The notes under the pieces were generated by a model. The model worked only from the letters and a program-made list of their open reading frames with translations, had not been told where the DNA came from and ran no database searches. Positions 53,567 through 62,449 of a DNA stretch of 64,000 nt are shown here, piece by piece. Source of the DNA: Ruminococcus flavefaciens (GTDB lineage: Bacteria > Bacillota > Clostridia > Oscillospirales > Ruminococcaceae); assembly GCA_015067005.1 (NCBI GenBank), contig SVNH01000004.1, positions 62,001-126,000 of the forward strand. Direction: 5' to 3'. How positions within the stretch are numbered: the stretch's first letter is position 1; every line of letters begins with the position of its first letter. The position numbers were made by a program, and so were the translations under genes.

Positions 53567-54118
53567 ATGAAAAAATATGTATGTCCTGTATGCGGCTATG
53601 TGCATGAAGGAGATGAACCGCCTGAGAGATGTCCGCAGTGTGGAGTTCCGGGTTCAAAATTTATCGAAAAGGAAGCAGGCGAGAATCTTGTATTTGCCTG
53701 TGAGCATGAGCTCGGCGTTGCAAAGGCAGTAACAGATCAGGAGATCGTAGAAGGTCTTCGTTCCAACTTTAACGGCGAATGTACAGAAGTTGGTATGTAT
53801 CTCGCAATGGCAAGAGTTGCATACAGAGAGGGCTATCCTGAGATCGGTGCATACTGGGAAAAGGCAGCATACGAAGAAGCTGAACACGCTGCAAAATTTG
53901 CAGAACTCCTCGGTGAGGTGCTTTCATCTTCGACTAAGGAAAACCTTGAAAAGAGAGTTGCAGCAGAACACGGTGCAACCGAAGGAAAGCTCAAGCTTGC
54001 AAAGAGAGCAAAGGAACTCAATCTTGACGCAATTCACGATACAGTTCATGAAATGGCAAGAGACGAGGCTCGTCACGGCAAGGCATTTGAAGGACTCCTC
54101 AAGAGATATTTCGGCTGA
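53567..54118 (+). CDS. Rubrerythrin with N-terminal rubredoxin (reverse rubrerythrin type)
   Basis: 183 aa. Rubredoxin centre first (CPVCGY at C6 and C9, then CPQCG), then a ferritin-like diiron four-helix bundle with Glu/His ligands in [34 protein letters not shown] and [11 protein letters not shown]. In clostridia, rubredoxin-first forms act as NADH-dependent peroxidases, removing H2O2 in the cytoplasm. GGAGG precedes the ATG. Likely co-expressed with the upstream mini-protein. Confidence 0.93.
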   Translation: MKKYVCPVCGYVHEGDEPPERCPQCGVPGSKFIEKEAGENLVFACEHELGVAKAVTDQEIVEGLRSNFNGECTEVGMYLAMARVAYREGYPEIGAYWEKAAYEEAEHAAKFAELLGEVLSSSTKENLEKRVAAEHGATEGKLKLAKRAKELNLDAIHDTVHEMARDEARHGKAFEGLLKRYFG

Positions 54119-54134
54119 TACTTATGACTATACT

Positions 54135-54165
54135 ACCGGCAGGCATAATGCTTGCCGGTTTTTTT
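54135..54165 (+). terminator. Terminator after rubrerythrin
   Basis: ACCGGCA/TGCCGGT outer stem with an inner GCAT/ATGC stem, followed by seven T residues. Confidence 0.88.
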
Positions 54166-54186
54166 GTACATTTCAGACTAAACCTC

Positions 54187-54215
54187 TTGAAATTTCAATA
54201 AGAATTTGATATAAT
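54187..54215 (+). promoter_or_regulatory. Promoter of the GH3 gene
   Basis: -35 TTGAAA (54187-54192), 17 nt, extended -10 TGA+TATAAT (54210-54215). Confidence 0.7.
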
Positions 54216-54249
54216 ACAGTTAATAGTTACACAAAAGAGGTGAAACGAT

Positions 54250-57033
54250 ATGAAAAAAATACTCGATTGGAAAAAATATACCTCGACTGCTGTAAAAGTT
54301 GCAGCCGAAGGTATAGTCATGCTAAAGAACGACAATAAAGCACTGCCATTGAACAAAAACGAAACAGTTTCGGTATTCGGACGCTCTCAGCTGAATTACT
54401 ACAAAAGCGGTACAGGCTCCGGAGGAATGGTAAATGTATCGCGTGTTGTAGGAATCGTTGAAGGACTGCTTGAAACCGGAGTCAAGATCAATGAGGAACT
54501 CAGGAAAACCTACATTGAATGGGAGAAAAATAATCCCTATGACCTCGGCAAAGGCTGGGGAAGTGAACCGTGGTCGCAGAAAGAAATGCCGCTGAGTGAC
54601 GAAGTCGTAAAAACTGCTGCTATGTCAGGTAAAACCGCTGTCATTATCATAGGCAGAACTGCCGGAGAAGAACAGGACGCAAAACCCGAAGAAGGTTCAT
54701 ATCTGCTTACATCACTTGAAAAAGATATGCTTTCAAAAGTCAGAAAGTATTTTGAGAAAGTCATTGTACTTCTGAACGTAGGCGGTCTTGTAGATATGTC
54801 CTTTGTGGACGAATATTCGCCGGATTCTGTACTTTATGTGTGGCAGGGCGGCATGATCGGCGGTAACGGTGCAGCTTTGGTGCTTACAGGTGAAGAATCA
54901 CCGTCCGGAAAGCTCAGCGATACAATTGCATATAACGTTGAAGATTACCCTTCATCGCAGTATTTTGGCGACAGAAACAGGAACTACTATACGGAAGACA
55001 TTTTTGTAGGCTATCGCTGGTTCGAGACATTTGCCAAAGAAAAGGTACGCTACCCGTTCGGCTTCGGACTTTCGTATACAACTTTCAAGCTGGAAACTAT
55101 CAGCATTAATAGAGGAGACTATCTGAGATTCAGGGTTAAAGTCACTAACACGGGCAGTTTCAAAGGAAAAGAGGTTGTACAGCTCTATGCAGCGAAACCG
55201 CAGGGGAAACTCGGTCAGCCTGCAAGAGTACTTTGCGGATTTGCCAAAACCAAGGAACTTGCACCGGGAGAGTCACAGGAGGTCGTAATAATACTGACCG
55301 GTACAATGTCTGAACTTGCATCTTACGACGATTCAGGCTGTACAGGACACCCACACTGCTGGGTGCTTGAAGAAGGATATTACAATTTCTACATTGGTAC
55401 TGACGTAAGGTCAGCCGTTTCTGCAATCTCGGAACTTGTACCTCAGACAGTTGTAATTAAACAAGCAGTACAGGCAATGGCACCTGTTCAGGCATTCAAG
55501 CGTATAAGACCTGCCGAGAAGAACGGTACTCTTGTTCCGTTTGAAGATAATGTTCCGCTTAGCAAGGTAGATGAAGCACTGAGAAGACAGGAAAATATGC
55601 CGCAGGAACTGCCGTACACCGGAGATAAGGGCATAAAGCTCGCCGACGTCCGTAACGGAAAGAATAGTCTTGATGAATTCATCGCACAGCTTTCCGACAA
55701 GGATCTTGCAAGCATCATCCGCGGCGAAGGTATGGGAAGTCCGCGCGTAACTGCCGGTACTGCTTCTGCATTCGGAGGTGTTACAGACAGACTTACTGAC
55801 TTCGGCATACCGGCAGCCTGCTGCGATGACGGACCTTCCGGAATGCGTCTCGACTGCGGTACTAAGGCGTTCAGCCTGCCGAACGGTACGATGATAGCCT
55901 GTACATTCAACACTGAACTCATTACAGATCTCTTCAGATATACAGGTCTGGAGATGTGTCTTAATAAGGTCGAATGTCTGCTTGGCCCCGGAATGAACAT
56001 ACACCGTCATCCGCTGAACGGACGGAATTTCGAGTATTTTTCAGAGGATCCGTATCTGACAGGAGTTATGGCAGCCGCCGAACTGCAAGGACTTCATTCC
56101 AGCGGAGTTACAGGAACTCTAAAGCATTTCTGCGGAAACAATCAGGAAACGAACCGTCATTTCCTTGACTCGGCAGTATCTGAACGTGCGCTCAGGGAGA
56201 TTTATCTGAAGGGCTTTGAGATAGCAGTACGCGAAGGTAATGCTGACTCGATCATGACGACCTACGGTTCGATAAACGGTCTCTGGACTGCCGGAAACTA
56301 CGATCTGAATACTGTCATTCTAAGAAACGAATGGGGATTCAGCGGCTTTGTAATGACCGATTGGTGGGCTAATATCAACATCCGCGGTGATGAGCCGCAA
56401 AGAGCACTGTTTGCTCCTATGGCAGCCGCACAGAATGACGTATACATGGTATGTGCCGAGTGCGTCAGCGATGACGAGGGCATATCCAAAGCTTTGGCGG
56501 ACGGTTCGCTCACAAGGGCAGAACTCCAGCGAAATGCTGCAAATATTTGCCGGTTTATCATGAATACGAACGCTATGAAACATCTCATGGGATGTGCTGA
56601 CGAGTACGAATTGATCAATAACAACGATGAAGCAGATCAGGTCGAAGAACCGGTAATATTCTATGAACTGAACAAGGAACTCACCATTGATCTTTCCGGT
56701 ATTCAAAGCCGAAAGGGCGAGAATCACTGCTTCGCTCTGACAGTTAATGAACCGGGATGGTTTGAAGTCAGTCTGAGTGCGTCTTCAACTCAGAGCGAAC
56801 TTGCACAGATACCTGTAACGCTTTTCTTCATGGGTACTGCGAGCGGCACCCTGACATGGAACGGAACTAACGTCAAACCGGTAACGTACACTCTGAGGTT
56901 ACCTTTGTTCTCACATTTTACAGCTGCGAGGATATATTTCGCACAAAACGGTCTTGATCTGCATGAGATAAGCTTCCATAGATCTGACGAAGAAGCAGGA
57001 ATAGATATTGCATTTTTAAACGAGGGTAATTGA
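54250..57033 (+). CDS. GH3 beta-glucosidase-like enzyme with permuted domain order
   Basis: 927 aa, no signal peptide, so probably cytoplasmic. The usual C-terminal GH3 domain comes first (about 20-260: GIVMLKNDNKALPL, VLYVWQGGMIGGNG), then a fibronectin-III-like domain (about 270-400, YPFGFGLSYTTF), then the TIM-barrel domain (about 470-800) with DDGPSGMR, CLLGPGMNIHR, FSEDPYL, GVTGTLKHF and nucleophile Asp704 in VMTDWW, and a small beta domain at the end. The same switched order is known for Ruminococcus albus beta-glucosidase. GAGGTG precedes the ATG. Likely hydrolyses imported cello-oligosaccharides (inference). Confidence 0.93.
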   Translation: MKKILDWKKYTSTAVKVAAEGIVMLKNDNKALPLNKNETVSVFGRSQLNYYKSGTGSGGMVNVSRVVGIVEGLLETGVKINEELRKTYIEWEKNNPYDLGKGWGSEPWSQKEMPLSDEVVKTAAMSGKTAVIIIGRTAGEEQDAKPEEGSYLLTSLEKDMLSKVRKYFEKVIVLLNVGGLVDMSFVDEYSPDSVLYVWQGGMIGGNGAALVLTGEESPSGKLSDTIAYNVEDYPSSQYFGDRNRNYYTEDIFVGYRWFETFAKEKVRYPFGFGLSYTTFKLETISINRGDYLRFRVKVTNTGSFKGKEVVQLYAAKPQGKLGQPARVLCGFAKTKELAPGESQEVVIILTGTMSELASYDDSGCTGHPHCWVLEEGYYNFYIGTDVRSAVSAISELVPQTVVIKQAVQAMAPVQAFKRIRPAEKNGTLVPFEDNVPLSKVDEALRRQENMPQELPYTGDKGIKLADVRNGKNSLDEFIAQLSDKDLASIIRGEGMGSPRVTAGTASAFGGVTDRLTDFGIPAACCDDGPSGMRLDCGTKAFSLPNGTMIACTFNTELITDLFRYTGLEMCLNKVECLLGPGMNIHRHPLNGRNFEYFSEDPYLTGVMAAAELQGLHSSGVTGTLKHFCGNNQETNRHFLDSAVSERALREIYLKGFEIAVREGNADSIMTTYGSINGLWTAGNYDLNTVILRNEWGFSGFVMTDWWANINIRGDEPQRALFAPMAAAQNDVYMVCAECVSDDEGISKALADGSLTRAELQRNAANICRFIMNTNAMKHLMGCADEYELINNNDEADQVEEPVIFYELNKELTIDLSGIQSRKGENHCFALTVNEPGWFEVSLSASSTQSELAQIPVTLFFMGTASGTLTWNGTNVKPVTYTLRLPLFSHFTAARIYFAQNGLDLHEISFHRSDEEAGIDIAFLNEGN

Positions 57034-57034
57034 T

Positions 57035-57376
57035 ATGAATATACAGATATTCGGAGCCAAAAAGTGCTTCGACACTAAAAAAGCTGAGCGCTGGTTCAAA
57101 GAGCGCGGAATAAAATATCAACTTATAGATATGGCTGAAAAAGGAATGAGCAAAGGCGAATTCAACAGCGTAAAGCAGGCTGTCGGCGGTATAGAGGAAA
57201 TGATAAACTACAAAGCAAAGGATCAGGATACTATAACACTCATGAAATACCTTTCTGATGCTGATAAGGAAGAAAAACTTCTCGAAAATCCACAGCTTAT
57301 AAAAACCCCGGTGGTCCGCAGCGGAAAAAACGCCGTAATAGGTTTTTTTCCTGAAATATGGAGCAAATGGGAATAA
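57035..57376 (+). CDS. ArsC/Spx family protein
   Basis: 113 aa thioredoxin-like fold of the arsenate reductase/Spx family. The start reads MNIQIFGAKKCFDTKKAERWF with a single Cys11 (K-C-x-x-x-K) and the second motif LIKTPVV. There is no CXXC as in Spx, and it ends shortly after FFPEIWSKW. Enzyme activity is not certain; it may be a glutaredoxin-dependent reductase. It starts 1 nt after the GH3 stop, so they are probably co-transcribed. Confidence 0.85.
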   Translation: MNIQIFGAKKCFDTKKAERWFKERGIKYQLIDMAEKGMSKGEFNSVKQAVGGIEEMINYKAKDQDTITLMKYLSDADKEEKLLENPQLIKTPVVRSGKNAVIGFFPEIWSKWE

Positions 57377-57400
57377 TAACAAATATTTCGCATTAAACTA

Positions 57401-57429
57401 TTGCTATTTTGTTTAAATTATGTTATAAT
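57401..57429 (+). promoter_or_regulatory. Promoter of the SPFH gene cluster
   Basis: -35 TTGCTA (57401-57406), 17 nt, extended -10 TGT+TATAAT (57424-57429). Confidence 0.75.
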
Positions 57430-57511
57430 GTCAATGTAATGTATTTTTAGTACATATACTTTATTTCCGAATAATATTATTACAGGGATCTATCCCGGAA
57501 GGAGCATTAAT

Positions 57512-58870
57512 ATGGGAATCATACAGGCAGCACTTGTCGGCTCGTTATCAACACTTGCTGATACATGGGAAGAATTCTTCGTTTGTGAATCCATCCCTGC
57601 TGAAACACTCGTAGTACGCGGTGAAAAAAAGGTCGGCAAGCATTCATCAAACAAAAAAGGAAATGAAAATGTCATCTCTGACGGAAGTACCATCGTAGTA
57701 CATGAAGGTCAGGCAATGATAATGGTCGATCAGGGTGTAGTTACTGAGATCGCAACTCAGCCCGGAATCTATAAATATGAGACAGGTACAGCACCAAGCT
57801 TGTTTTCAAGTACATTCGGAGCAGGTCTCAAGAACACGTTCAAAGAAATGTGGGAGCGTATCAAACACGGCGGTGATGTTGCAAAGGATCAGCGCATCTA
57901 CTACTTCAACATGAAGGAGATCCTCGACAATAAATTCGGAACTCAGAATCCGATCCCGTTCAGAATAAACTATCAGGAAATAGGCAGAAATTTCACTGTT
58001 GGAGTTCGCTGCAACGGTATATATTCATACAAGATAGTTGACCCGGTACTTTTCTTTGCAAATGTCTGCGGCAACGTTTCCGGTTCATATGGACGTTCAA
58101 ATCTCGATTCGCAACTTAAGAGCGAGTTTCTTGATTATCTCCAGCCTGCTTTCGGAAAGATCTCTGCAAGCGGCATAAGATACGATGAACTCCCGGTAAG
58201 ACAGAGAGAAGTAAAGGAAGCTATGCAGTCAGAGCTCAATGCTAACTGGACTGAGAGAAGAGGTCTTTCTCTTGAAACAGTTTCGATAAACTCTGCAACT
58301 ATTTCTGATGAAGATACAAAACGCATCCAGCAGTTTGAAGACCGCGTTTGGAATACAAATCCTAATAATGCCGCTGCAACTCTTGTTGAGGCTCAGGCTC
58401 AGGCTATGCAGAATGCTGCAAACAATCCTAATGGCGCTGCAATGGGACTTTTCGGCATGGGAATGGCTCAGAATGTCGGCGGCTTCAATGCACAGAATCT
58501 CTTCCAGATGGCACAGGCACAGCAGGCTACACAGCCGCTTGACAATACAGCTAACGCTGCACCTGCTGCACCTCAGCAGGCAGCAGGCGGCGATAAGTGG
58601 CAGTGCGAGTGCGGTGCGATCAACTCAAAGAAGTTCTGTTCAGAGTGCGGCAAGCCTAAGCCGGCACCAGTATCCGCTGATGGCTGGACTTGCGAATGTG
58701 GTGCTGTAAATAAGGGCAAGTTCTGCTCAGAGTGCGGCAAACCTAAGCCGGCAGGCGCTCCTCTCTATCGCTGTGACAAGTGCGGATGGGAACCTGCTGA
58801 TCCGTTTAATCCGCCTAAATTCTGCGAGGAGTGCGGAGATCCCTTCAATGATGACGACATCGTAAAGTAA
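57512..58870 (+). CDS. SPFH-domain protein with tandem C-terminal zinc ribbons (YdjI-like)
   Basis: 452 aa. An SPFH/virion-core-like domain (about 25-270; GQAMIMVDQGVV, QPGIYKYETG, FRINYQEIG) is followed by an Ala/Asn/Gln-rich linker (about 280-360) and three zinc ribbons. Two are near-identical repeats (C-E-C-G-A-x-N-x-x-K-F-C-S-E-C-G-K-P-K-P) and the third has CDKCGW and CEECGDP. It matches the YdjI/YdjL-type SPFH proteins that work with zinc-ribbon membrane partners. GGAG precedes the ATG. The next two genes belong to the same set. Confidence 0.87.
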   Translation: MGIIQAALVGSLSTLADTWEEFFVCESIPAETLVVRGEKKVGKHSSNKKGNENVISDGSTIVVHEGQAMIMVDQGVVTEIATQPGIYKYETGTAPSLFSSTFGAGLKNTFKEMWERIKHGGDVAKDQRIYYFNMKEILDNKFGTQNPIPFRINYQEIGRNFTVGVRCNGIYSYKIVDPVLFFANVCGNVSGSYGRSNLDSQLKSEFLDYLQPAFGKISASGIRYDELPVRQREVKEAMQSELNANWTERRGLSLETVSINSATISDEDTKRIQQFEDRVWNTNPNNAAATLVEAQAQAMQNAANNPNGAAMGLFGMGMAQNVGGFNAQNLFQMAQAQQATQPLDNTANAAPAAPQQAAGGDKWQCECGAINSKKFCSECGKPKPAPVSADGWTCECGAVNKGKFCSECGKPKPAGAPLYRCDKCGWEPADPFNPPKFCEECGDPFNDDDIVK

Positions 58871-58880
58871 TATGATCCTA

Positions 58881-58918
58881 TATAGCGCAGCTACCGGTCG
58901 TAAGCGAAGCTGCGCTAT
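58881..58918 (+). other. Intercistronic hairpin between SPFH and YdjG-like genes
   Basis: ATAGCGCAGCT pairs with AGCTGCGCTAT around a loop of about 14 nt. No T-run follows, so it may be an RNA-processing or stability element that sets unequal expression of the two genes. Confidence 0.55.
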
Positions 58919-58946
58919 TACTATAAACAACAAGGAAGGTAAGAAA

Positions 58947-60029
58947 ATGTCAGAATTATTAGAGTATAAATGTCCGGCTTGCAGCGGAAAGCTTGAATTC
59001 AACAGCGGAACACAAAGCATGAAGTGTCCGTTTTGCGAATCTGAATTTGACATAGAAGCGGTACAGGAATTCAATCAAGCGGTAGAAACTCCGGATGAGA
59101 ACAACATGAACTGGGATACATCAGCCGGCGGCGAATGGGCTTCCGGCGAGGCTGAAAATATGAGTGTTTACCACTGTCAGTCATGCGGTGCTCAGATAGT
59201 AACCGATAATACAACAGCAGCTTCAAGCTGTCCATACTGTGACAGTCCGATAGTGATGACAGGAAGTCTTTCGGGTGACCTCAAACCAGATTACGTTATA
59301 CCATTCAAGCTTGACAAGGAAGCCGCTAAAAGTGCCCTTGACAAATATATCAAGAGCAAGAAGCTTGTTCCGGCAGTATTCAAGCAAAAGAATCATATTG
59401 ACGAGATCAAAGGCGTATACGTTCCGATGTGGCTATTTGACGCAAAAGCAGATGCACGTATAATATTCAAAGCAAAAAAAGAACACAGCTGGAGCGACGA
59501 CGACTATAACTATGTTGAAACAAGCTATTATTCAGCAGTCAGAGCGGGAACACTCGGATTTGAAAACGTACCGGTTGACGGCTCAACAAAAATGGATCCT
59601 GAGATCATGGAATCAATAGAGCCTTATGATTTCAAGGACGCTGTTGATTTCAAAACAGCCTATCTATCTGGATATTTAGCTGATCGTTATGATGTTTCGG
59701 CTGAGGACAGTGTATCAAGAGCAAACGAGCGAATCGAAAATAGTACAAAGGCTATTTTTGAGGATACCGTAAAAGGCTACGACAGTGTATCGACTGAGTA
59801 CGCAAACATATCACTTGATGACGGAAAGGGGAAATACGCATTATATCCGGTATGGATACTGAATACCTCATGGGACGGCAATAAATACACATTTGCTATG
59901 AACGGTCAGACTGGAAAATTCGTCGGAAACCTTCCGATAGATACCGGCGCAGCAATAAGACTGTTTTCGGCAATAACTGCAATCGGTACAGCTGTTATCT
60001 TCGGCATCTCGTACCTTATGTCACGATGA
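58947..60029 (+). CDS. YdjG-like double zinc-ribbon membrane protein
   Basis: 360 aa. An N-terminal TFIIB-type zinc ribbon (C9, C12, C27, C30), a second ribbon (YHCQSCGAQIV ... CPYCDSP, about 78-105), a soluble domain with DYVIPFKLDKEAAKSAL and VYVPMWLFDAKA, and one membrane span at the C-terminus (about 336-356). The start at 58947 is the family beginning and has AAGGAAGG upstream. In Bacillus, YdjG recruits and anchors the PspA-like YdjF; no PspA gene is present in this window. Confidence 0.83.
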   Translation: MSELLEYKCPACSGKLEFNSGTQSMKCPFCESEFDIEAVQEFNQAVETPDENNMNWDTSAGGEWASGEAENMSVYHCQSCGAQIVTDNTTAASSCPYCDSPIVMTGSLSGDLKPDYVIPFKLDKEAAKSALDKYIKSKKLVPAVFKQKNHIDEIKGVYVPMWLFDAKADARIIFKAKKEHSWSDDDYNYVETSYYSAVRAGTLGFENVPVDGSTKMDPEIMESIEPYDFKDAVDFKTAYLSGYLADRYDVSAEDSVSRANERIENSTKAIFEDTVKGYDSVSTEYANISLDDGKGKYALYPVWILNTSWDGNKYTFAMNGQTGKFVGNLPIDTGAAIRLFSAITAIGTAVIFGISYLMSR

Positions 60030-60042
60030 GGAGGTTATCAGA

Positions 60043-60468
60043 ATGAAACGCAAGTTATTTATAATATTCGCAGCTGTACTGGCTGTATTTTTCATCCCGG
60101 GATCAGACCTTACATCAGGCTGCACCGGAAATTTTGAAGCCTGCGCCGCATATTCAGCTGAATACAGCGATTACGCACCGGCATATAATGAGATAAGTTC
60201 AGTAACCGTAAACCTCTCTGAGCAGACAAAAAGTACAGAAAAATCTGAAAAGAAAAAATTCAGCCCTGTAAGATCACTTATTATCGCATTTGTAATATCA
60301 GCTATCATAGCACTGATAGTGGTGTTCAGCATCAAATCCGGTCTCAAAACAGTACGCAAAAAGTACGAAGCATCGAGCTATGTTATAAAGGATTCTCTTG
60401 AACTGCGTGAAAACAGTGATACTTTCCTCTACAAGAAAGTCGATAAAACTGAACGCTCACACTCCTAA
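60043..60468 (+). CDS. Short YdjH-like exported membrane protein without TPM domain
   Basis: 141 aa: a signal peptide (about 1-28), a 45-residue extracytoplasmic linker, one membrane span (about 77-99), then a cytoplasmic tail SSYVIKDSLELRENSDTFLY followed by KKVDKTERS. That tail is characteristic of YdjH/TPM-type proteins, but the TPM phosphatase-like domain that normally occupies the exported part is absent. GAGGAGG is 7 nt before the ATG, 13 nt after the YdjG-like stop. Confidence 0.7.
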   Translation: MKRKLFIIFAAVLAVFFIPGSDLTSGCTGNFEACAAYSAEYSDYAPAYNEISSVTVNLSEQTKSTEKSEKKKFSPVRSLIIAFVISAIIALIVVFSIKSGLKTVRKKYEASSYVIKDSLELRENSDTFLYKKVDKTERSHS

Positions 60469-60478
60469 CATATAGCAG

Positions 60479-60507
60479 TTGACATTATTCAGTTATTGTG
60501 CTATAAT
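60479..60507 (+). promoter_or_regulatory. Promoter of glmS
   Basis: -35 TTGACA (60479-60484), 17 nt, -10 TATAAT (60502-60507). Perfect hexamers; 38 nt before the start codon. Confidence 0.85.
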
Positions 60508-60545
60508 GTTTGTATATATTTTTATTTTTTAATGGAGGATATATT

Positions 60546-62384
60546 ATGTGTGGAATAGTAGGCTTTGCAGGAAGCTCTCAGGCTGCTCCTATATTGCTTG
60601 ACGGGCTTTCAAAGCTTGAATATAGAGGCTATGATTCGGCTGGTATAGCTGTCCGGGACGGCAGCGCTGAAACTGAAATAGTCAAAGCAAAGGGAAAACT
60701 CAAGGTTCTCAAGGAAATGACCAATAACGGCGATGCTGTAAAGGGTACCTGCGGTATCGGACATACCCGCTGGGCTACTCACGGAGAACCCTCAACACTC
60801 AATGCTCATCCGCATTGCAGTGATGACGAAAACGTTATCGCAGTGCATAACGGTATAATCGAGAATTATCAGGAACTCCGCGAAAAGCTTACAAAAAGCG
60901 GATATACATTCAATTCACAGACTGATACTGAGGTAGCTGTCAAGCTTATCGACTATTACTACAAGAAATATGCTCTTGGTCCGGTCGATTCAATCGCAAG
61001 AGCAATGATAAGAATAAGAGGTTCCTATGCACTTGCAGTTATGTTCAAGGATTATCCTGAGGAAATATACACTGCACGTAAGGACAGTCCGATGATAATC
61101 GGTATCTCAAACGGTGAGACATATGTTGCTTCTGACGTTCCTGCTATTCTCAAATATACAAGAAACGTTTACTATATCGGCAACCGTGAAATAGCAAAAC
61201 TCACAAAAGGCACAGCAACCTTCTATAATATAGACCGTGAAGAGATCGAAAAGGAACTCACAGAGATAAAATGGGATGCAGAAGCTGCTGAAAAGGGCGG
61301 TTATGAGCATTTCATGCTCAAGGAAATACATGAGCAGCCAAAGGTAGTAAGAGATACTATAAATTCAGTTGTAAAAGACGGTAAAATAGATTTCAGCGGA
61401 ATCGGTCTAACTGACGATGAAATGAAGTCACTCAGCCAGATCTATATCGTAGCTTGTGGTTCAGCATATCATGTCGGAATGGCTGTACAGTATGTAATTG
61501 AAGATTTTACTTCACTGCCAGTACGTGTTGAACTCGCTTCCGAATTCAGATACAGAAAAATGCAGCTCGTTAAGGACAGCCTTGTAATAATAATAAGTCA
61601 GTCCGGCGAAACTGCTGATAGTCTTGCTGCTCTCAGAGAAGCTAAGGATAAGGGTATCAAGACGCTTGGTATCGTGAACGTTGTTGGTTCATCTATCGCG
61701 CGTGAAGCTGATAATGTATTCTATACTCTTGCCGGACCTGAGATCTCGGTTGCTACCACAAAGGCTTACAGCACACAGCTTATCGCAGGTTATCTTCTTG
61801 CAATGCAATTTGCAGTCGCAAGAGGGGAGATGTCCGAAGAAAAGTGCAGCGAGCTTCTCAAAGAGCTTTACACGATCCCGGATAAGATCGAGAAAATTCT
61901 CGAAGATAAAGAACGTTTACAGTGGTTTGCAAATAAACTCGCAAGTGCAAAGGACGCTTTCTTTATCGGCAGAGGCATAGATTATGCTATCGGACTTGAG
62001 GGAAGTCTCAAAATGAAGGAGATAAGCTACATTCACTCCGAGGCATATGCCGCAGGCGAACTCAAGCACGGACCTATCAGCCTTATCGAAGACGGCATAC
62101 TGGTAATCAGTATACTCACACAGCAGGATCTTTACGAAAAGACCATCAGTAACATGGTAGAGGTAAAAAGCCGCGGTGCGTCTCTCATGGGACTTACGAC
62201 CTATGGTAATTACAGCATGGAAGATACTGCGGATTTCACAGTATACATTCCGCAGACAGATCCGCATTTTGCCGGAAGTCTTGCTGTTATACCGCTCCAG
62301 CTTCTTGGATACTATGTATCAGTAGCAAAGGGTTATGACGTTGATAAGCCGAGAAATCTGGCAAAGAGCGTAACCGTTGAATAA
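60546..62384 (+). CDS. glmS: Glutamine-fructose-6-phosphate aminotransferase (isomerizing)
   Basis: 612 aa. Makes glucosamine-6-phosphate from fructose-6-phosphate and glutamine, the entry to cell-wall amino sugars. Cys1 of the mature protein (MCGIVGFAG) is the glutaminase nucleophile; HTRWATHGEP, then two SIS domains (ACGSAYHVG, SQSGETADSLAAL, GRGIDY). The start at 60546 is required by that Cys; GGAGG is 5 nt upstream. The 5' UTR is only about 30 nt, so there is no glmS ribozyme. Confidence 0.97.
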   Translation: MCGIVGFAGSSQAAPILLDGLSKLEYRGYDSAGIAVRDGSAETEIVKAKGKLKVLKEMTNNGDAVKGTCGIGHTRWATHGEPSTLNAHPHCSDDENVIAVHNGIIENYQELREKLTKSGYTFNSQTDTEVAVKLIDYYYKKYALGPVDSIARAMIRIRGSYALAVMFKDYPEEIYTARKDSPMIIGISNGETYVASDVPAILKYTRNVYYIGNREIAKLTKGTATFYNIDREEIEKELTEIKWDAEAAEKGGYEHFMLKEIHEQPKVVRDTINSVVKDGKIDFSGIGLTDDEMKSLSQIYIVACGSAYHVGMAVQYVIEDFTSLPVRVELASEFRYRKMQLVKDSLVIIISQSGETADSLAALREAKDKGIKTLGIVNVVGSSIAREADNVFYTLAGPEISVATTKAYSTQLIAGYLLAMQFAVARGEMSEEKCSELLKELYTIPDKIEKILEDKERLQWFANKLASAKDAFFIGRGIDYAIGLEGSLKMKEISYIHSEAYAAGELKHGPISLIEDGILVISILTQQDLYEKTISNMVEVKSRGASLMGLTTYGNYSMEDTADFTVYIPQTDPHFAGSLAVIPLQLLGYYVSVAKGYDVDKPRNLAKSVTVE

Positions 62385-62390
62385 AAAACA

Positions 62391-62429
62391 AGAGCGAACT
62401 GAGGGAGGCTGACCAATGTTCGCTCTTTC
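62391..62429 (+). terminator. Weak terminator after glmS
   Basis: AGAGCGAAC (62391-62399) pairs with GTTCGCTCT (62418-62426); only a short T-rich tract follows. Its right side runs into the leader of the methyltransferase gene, so read-through is likely. Confidence 0.6.
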
Positions 62430-62449
62430 TGTTGAAAGGATCAAATATT

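Noticed and set aside
60468-60546. glmS ribozyme
   Set aside because: Space between the promoter and the start codon is about 30 nt, too short for it.
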